The translations under genes and the position numbers were made by a program. Below the pieces are notes generated by a model. The model worked only from the letters and a program-made list of their open reading frames with translations. It was not told the origin of the DNA and did no database searches. DNA of 7,477 nucleotides, from contig JAICUZ010000122.1 in NCBI GenBank assembly GCA_025935595.1, positions 1-7,477 of the forward strand, read 5' to 3'. This document shows, one piece after another, positions 6,043-7,477 of the stretch (the first letter of the stretch is position 1; every line of letters starts with the position of its first letter). This stretch comes from Burkholderiales bacterium (GTDB lineage Bacteria > Actinomycetota > Thermoleophilia > Gaiellales > Gaiellaceae).

Positions 6043-6694
6043 TGACGTACCCGTCCATGTAGCCGACCGTCTGCATCGGCCCGCCGAAGCCGTAGACGAA
6101 ACCGGCTGCGCACGGCACGAAGCACTGCCAGCGATAGTGGCCCTTCTTCCCCGTGCGGAACGTGAAGGTGATCGTCTCGTGCGCGGTGGACATCGGGCAC
6201 GGCGCGTCGTCGCACTGCTTGGGCGCGTCGTCTGTGACGCCGAGGATCGGAACGATCACGCCGAGGGCCGGGATCGCAAAGGTGTGCGACGCGGCGTCGG
6301 GGTCGATCGTCGAGGCCGGCTTGCCGTTGATCGCGAAGGTCCCGCCGACGACGCCGCGTGCCTGCGCGAGGAAGGGATTCCGAAGGCCGCTCTGCCCGTC
6401 GAAGTTGTAGAGAGTGACGTGCACGAGCGTGTTCGCCGGCAGTGTCCAGACGGTGCTTCGGTGCCACACACCGTTCTCGCGCACGAGATAGGACACCCAG
6501 TTCTTGTTCGGCGAGAGCTTCGACCCGACGGCGGCGACCGTCTGCAGCGTCAGGTCGATGCTGCGAGCGCCGGAGGCGCTCCCGGCCGGCGGCCGGTACG
6601 GCGTCGGCCCGCCGGTCAGGAACCCGACGTAGAAGCCGATCGCGACGGCGACCGCCAGGACCGCAGCGACGAGGATCGCAAGCTTCGCGCCCAC
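6032..6694 (-). CDS. Membrane-anchored cupredoxin with degenerate CuA-like motif
   Basis: This is the first gene of the oxidase operon: 220 residues with one N-terminal anchor (about 5-27) and an extracytoplasmic domain. SHTFAIPALGV (136-146) resembles the HSFxxPxLGV strand of oxidase subunit II. GHYRWQCFVPC (185-195) resembles the end of a cupredoxin fold. C191 and C195 have CuA spacing, H137 could be a ligand, and M207 or M213 could supply a Met. The CuA histidine expected four residues after the second Cys is missing (F199), and the Glu between the cysteines is Val. Two further cysteines, C161 and C166, could form a disulfide. It may bind a modified copper site, carry copper, or be a second subunit II-like component. 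No family name is claimed. GTG at 6694 is the only in-frame start before an upstream stop, and no Shine-Dalgarno is present. Confidence 0.78.
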   Translation of the reverse strand: MGAKLAILVAAVLAVAVAIGFYVGFLTGGPTPYRPPAGSASGARSIDLTLQTVAAVGSKLSPNKNWVSYLVRENGVWHRSTVWTLPANTLVHVTLYNFDGQSGLRNPFLAQARGVVGGTFAINGKPASTIDPDAASHTFAIPALGVIVPILGVTDDAPKQCDDAPCPMSTAHETITFTFRTGKKGHYRWQCFVPCAAGFVYGFGGPMQTVGYMDGYVNVV

Positions 6695-6701
6695 CGGACG
6701 C

Positions 6702-6711
6702 CGATATATCG
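6702..6711 (-). promoter_or_regulatory. Candidate -10 region of the oxidase operon
   Basis: CGATATATCG is a perfect 10-bp palindrome in an otherwise GC-rich region. Read on the minus strand it offers GATATA or TATATC as a -10, with the cupredoxin GTG (6694) only 8 bases further on. No matching -35 is found 16-18 bp upstream. Instead the 11-bp repeat array begins about 24 bp upstream, as expected for a promoter that depends on an activator. The transcript could be leaderless or nearly so. This is inference from sequence pattern and spacing. Confidence 0.4.
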
Positions 6712-6734
6712 AGTCACGAACGACAACGCCGTGT

Positions 6735-6778
6735 TTGTGACGAAACTGTCATCTCGGCGTCATTCCACAGTCACTTCT
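6735..6778. promoter_or_regulatory. PHO-box-like array of four heptamers at 11-bp spacing
   Basis: Four heptamers start at 6735, 6746, 6757 and 6768, each followed by a 4-base spacer: TTGTGAC, CTGTCAT, GCGTCAT and CAGTCAC. The consensus is close to the CTGTCAT unit of the PhoB box, and the 7+4 layout is the usual binding pattern of OmpR/PhoB-family regulators, where successive subunits bind one helical turn apart. The array lies between the oxidase operon and the divergent response regulator gene, which makes that regulator the first candidate to bind here. The fourth unit (TTGTGAC) is the weakest match. Which regulator binds is not shown by the sequence. Confidence 0.6.
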
Positions 6779-6846
6779 CAGGATCCTCGCTCAGCGGCGA
6801 CCGCAGTCGCGGCATCGGTCGTCTGTACACATCCCGCGCCGCGCTG

Positions 6847-6852
6847 TAGGGT
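6847..6852 (+). promoter_or_regulatory. Candidate -10 of the response regulator gene
   Basis: TAGGGT fits the TAnnnT -10 pattern and ends 10 bases before the ATG at 6863, so the mRNA would have almost no leader. This agrees with the lack of a well-placed Shine-Dalgarno; an AGGG at 6848-6851 is 11 bases away. A convincing -35 was not found. Weak evidence. Confidence 0.3.
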
Positions 6853-6862
6853 CGGCGCGGGG

Positions 6863-7477
6863 ATGCGCGTTCTCGTCATCGAGGATGAGCCCAGGATCCT
6901 CGACTTCCTGCGGCTAGGGCTCGAGGCAGAGGGCTTCGTGGTCGACGCCGCCGAGGACGGCGCGGCGGGATTGCGACTCGCCCTCGACGGCCCGTACGAG
7001 CTCGTGATCCTCGACCTCTTGCTGCCGCGGCTCGACGGCTTGCGCGTGCTCTCGGAGCTTCGGCAGGCACGAGGCGACGTCCCGGTTCTCATCCTCTCTG
7101 CGCGCTCCGACCTGCCGACGAAGCTGCGCGGCTTCGATCTCGGCGCGAACGACTACCTGGCAAAGCCGTTCTCCTTTGACGAGCTCGTGGCGCGCGTGAG
7201 GGTGCACCTCCGGCGTGGCGGCGACTCGATCGGCGGCTCACACATCCGTGCCGGCTCCATCGAGCTCGACCTTGCCCGCCGCCGGGCGCAGGTCGGCGAC
7301 CGCATCGTCGATCTCTCCGACCGCGAGTTTCGCCTGCTGTACCACCTCGTGTGCCATCCGGGCGAGATCGTGAGCCGTGAGCGCCTGCTCTCCGAGGTCT
7401 GGGGGTACAGCTTCGATCCGGGATCGAACGTCGTCGACGTGTGCGTCCGGCGGCTACGGAAGAAGCTCGGTTCGACC
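6863..7477 (+). CDS. OmpR-family response regulator, 3' end beyond the window
   Basis: This is a two-component transcription regulator of which 205 residues are present, only the last few dozen or fewer missing. The N-terminal receiver domain (about 1-118) has the acidic pair E7 and D8, the phosphoacceptor D51 in VILDLLLPRLDG, S79 at the Ser/Thr switch, and K101 in LAKPF. The winged-helix DNA-binding domain starts at about 127 and shows the family landmarks LSDREFRLLYHLVCHPGEIVSR across 151-172, WGYSF (180-184) and the recognition-helix region VVDVCVRRLRKKLG (190-203). Its histidine kinase partner probably follows outside the window. It is divergent from the oxidase operon, with the 11-bp repeat array between them, so control of the oxidase genes, of itself, or of both is likely but unproven. 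I cannot place it in a named subgroup such as PhoP or MprA. Confidence 0.92.
   Translation, partial: MRVLVIEDEPRILDFLRLGLEAEGFVVDAAEDGAAGLRLALDGPYELVILDLLLPRLDGLRVLSELRQARGDVPVLILSARSDLPTKLRGFDLGANDYLAKPFSFDELVARVRVHLRRGGDSIGGSHIRAGSIELDLARRRAQVGDRIVDLSDREFRLLYHLVCHPGEIVSRERLLSEVWGYSFDPGSNVVDVCVRRLRKKLGST

Larger units (their letters stand above)
1153..6694 (-). other. Seven-gene heme-copper oxidase operon
   Basis: The transcription order is cupredoxin, ctaC, ctaD, ctaE, ctaG, a 37-codon membrane protein, then SCO. The junctions are an 11-bp overlap, two 4-bp ATGA overlaps, a 1-bp gap, a 1-bp TGATG overlap and a 5-bp gap. This spacing supports a single transcript with coupled translation. 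Only the gene for the 37-residue protein has a strong Shine-Dalgarno. No internal terminator hairpin was seen. The cluster holds structural subunits plus copper-insertion factors. Heme A synthase, heme O synthase and a cytochrome c donor are absent from the window. Confidence 0.85.

Noticed and set aside
3353..6694. The operon might encode a nitric oxide reductase derived from an oxidase
   Set aside because: The cross-link tyrosine Y327, the GHPEVY glutamate and a complete CuA site are all present, which fits an oxygen reductase. The idea remains testable because of the odd channels, but it is not supported now.
6824..6831. TGTACA palindrome as an operator or -35 element
   Set aside because: A six-base palindrome is common by chance, and it resembles no element I can name in a supporting position.

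Overview
The window is GC-rich throughout (roughly two thirds G+C by eye), with tightly packed genes, few Shine-Dalgarno sequences, GTG starts and TAnnnT-type -10 candidates set very close to start codons. Together with the gene content this suggests a high-GC Actinomycetota, most likely from a deep lineage such as Thermoleophilia. The taxonomic guess is inference. No mobile element, CRISPR array, tRNA or rRNA was seen.

Layout: (i) 1-524, minus strand, the 5' part of an unrecognised multi-pass membrane protein that runs off the left edge. (ii) 525-586, a very short divergent promoter region. (iii) 587-1156, plus strand, a DUF1684-family protein. (iv) 1153-6694, minus strand, one compact seven-gene operon read right to left: a membrane-anchored cupredoxin with a degenerate CuA-like motif, cytochrome oxidase subunits II (ctaC), I (ctaD) and III (ctaE), the assembly factor ctaG, a 37-residue one-helix membrane protein, and a SCO-type copper chaperone. 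(v) 6695-6862, a divergent regulatory region with four heptamers spaced exactly 11 bp apart. (vi) 6863-7477, plus strand, the start of an OmpR-family response regulator cut by the right edge.

How they work together: CtaC (intact CuA site), CtaD (all six heme and CuB histidines plus the cross-link tyrosine) and CtaE form a heme-copper oxidase. SCO and CtaG are the usual factors for CuA and CuB maturation. Every junction in the operon is an overlap or a gap of at most 5 bp, so the set is probably co-transcribed and translationally coupled. No heme A synthesis genes and no cytochrome c donor lie in the window.

The most interesting point is that this is not a standard A1 oxidase. CtaD keeps the catalytic ligands and the GHPEVY glutamate. 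By my alignment from memory, however, it has Arg where the D-channel entry Asp belongs, Glu at the D-channel Asn, Ile where the K-channel Lys belongs, and Gly at the Mg/water-exit Asp. It also carries two extra N-terminal membrane helices. Subunit III lacks the usual helix Glu and His residues. A second cupredoxin with a CxxxC motif leads the operon. This looks like a divergent oxidase lineage with altered proton paths, preceded by a PHO-box-like array that the neighbouring response regulator may bind.
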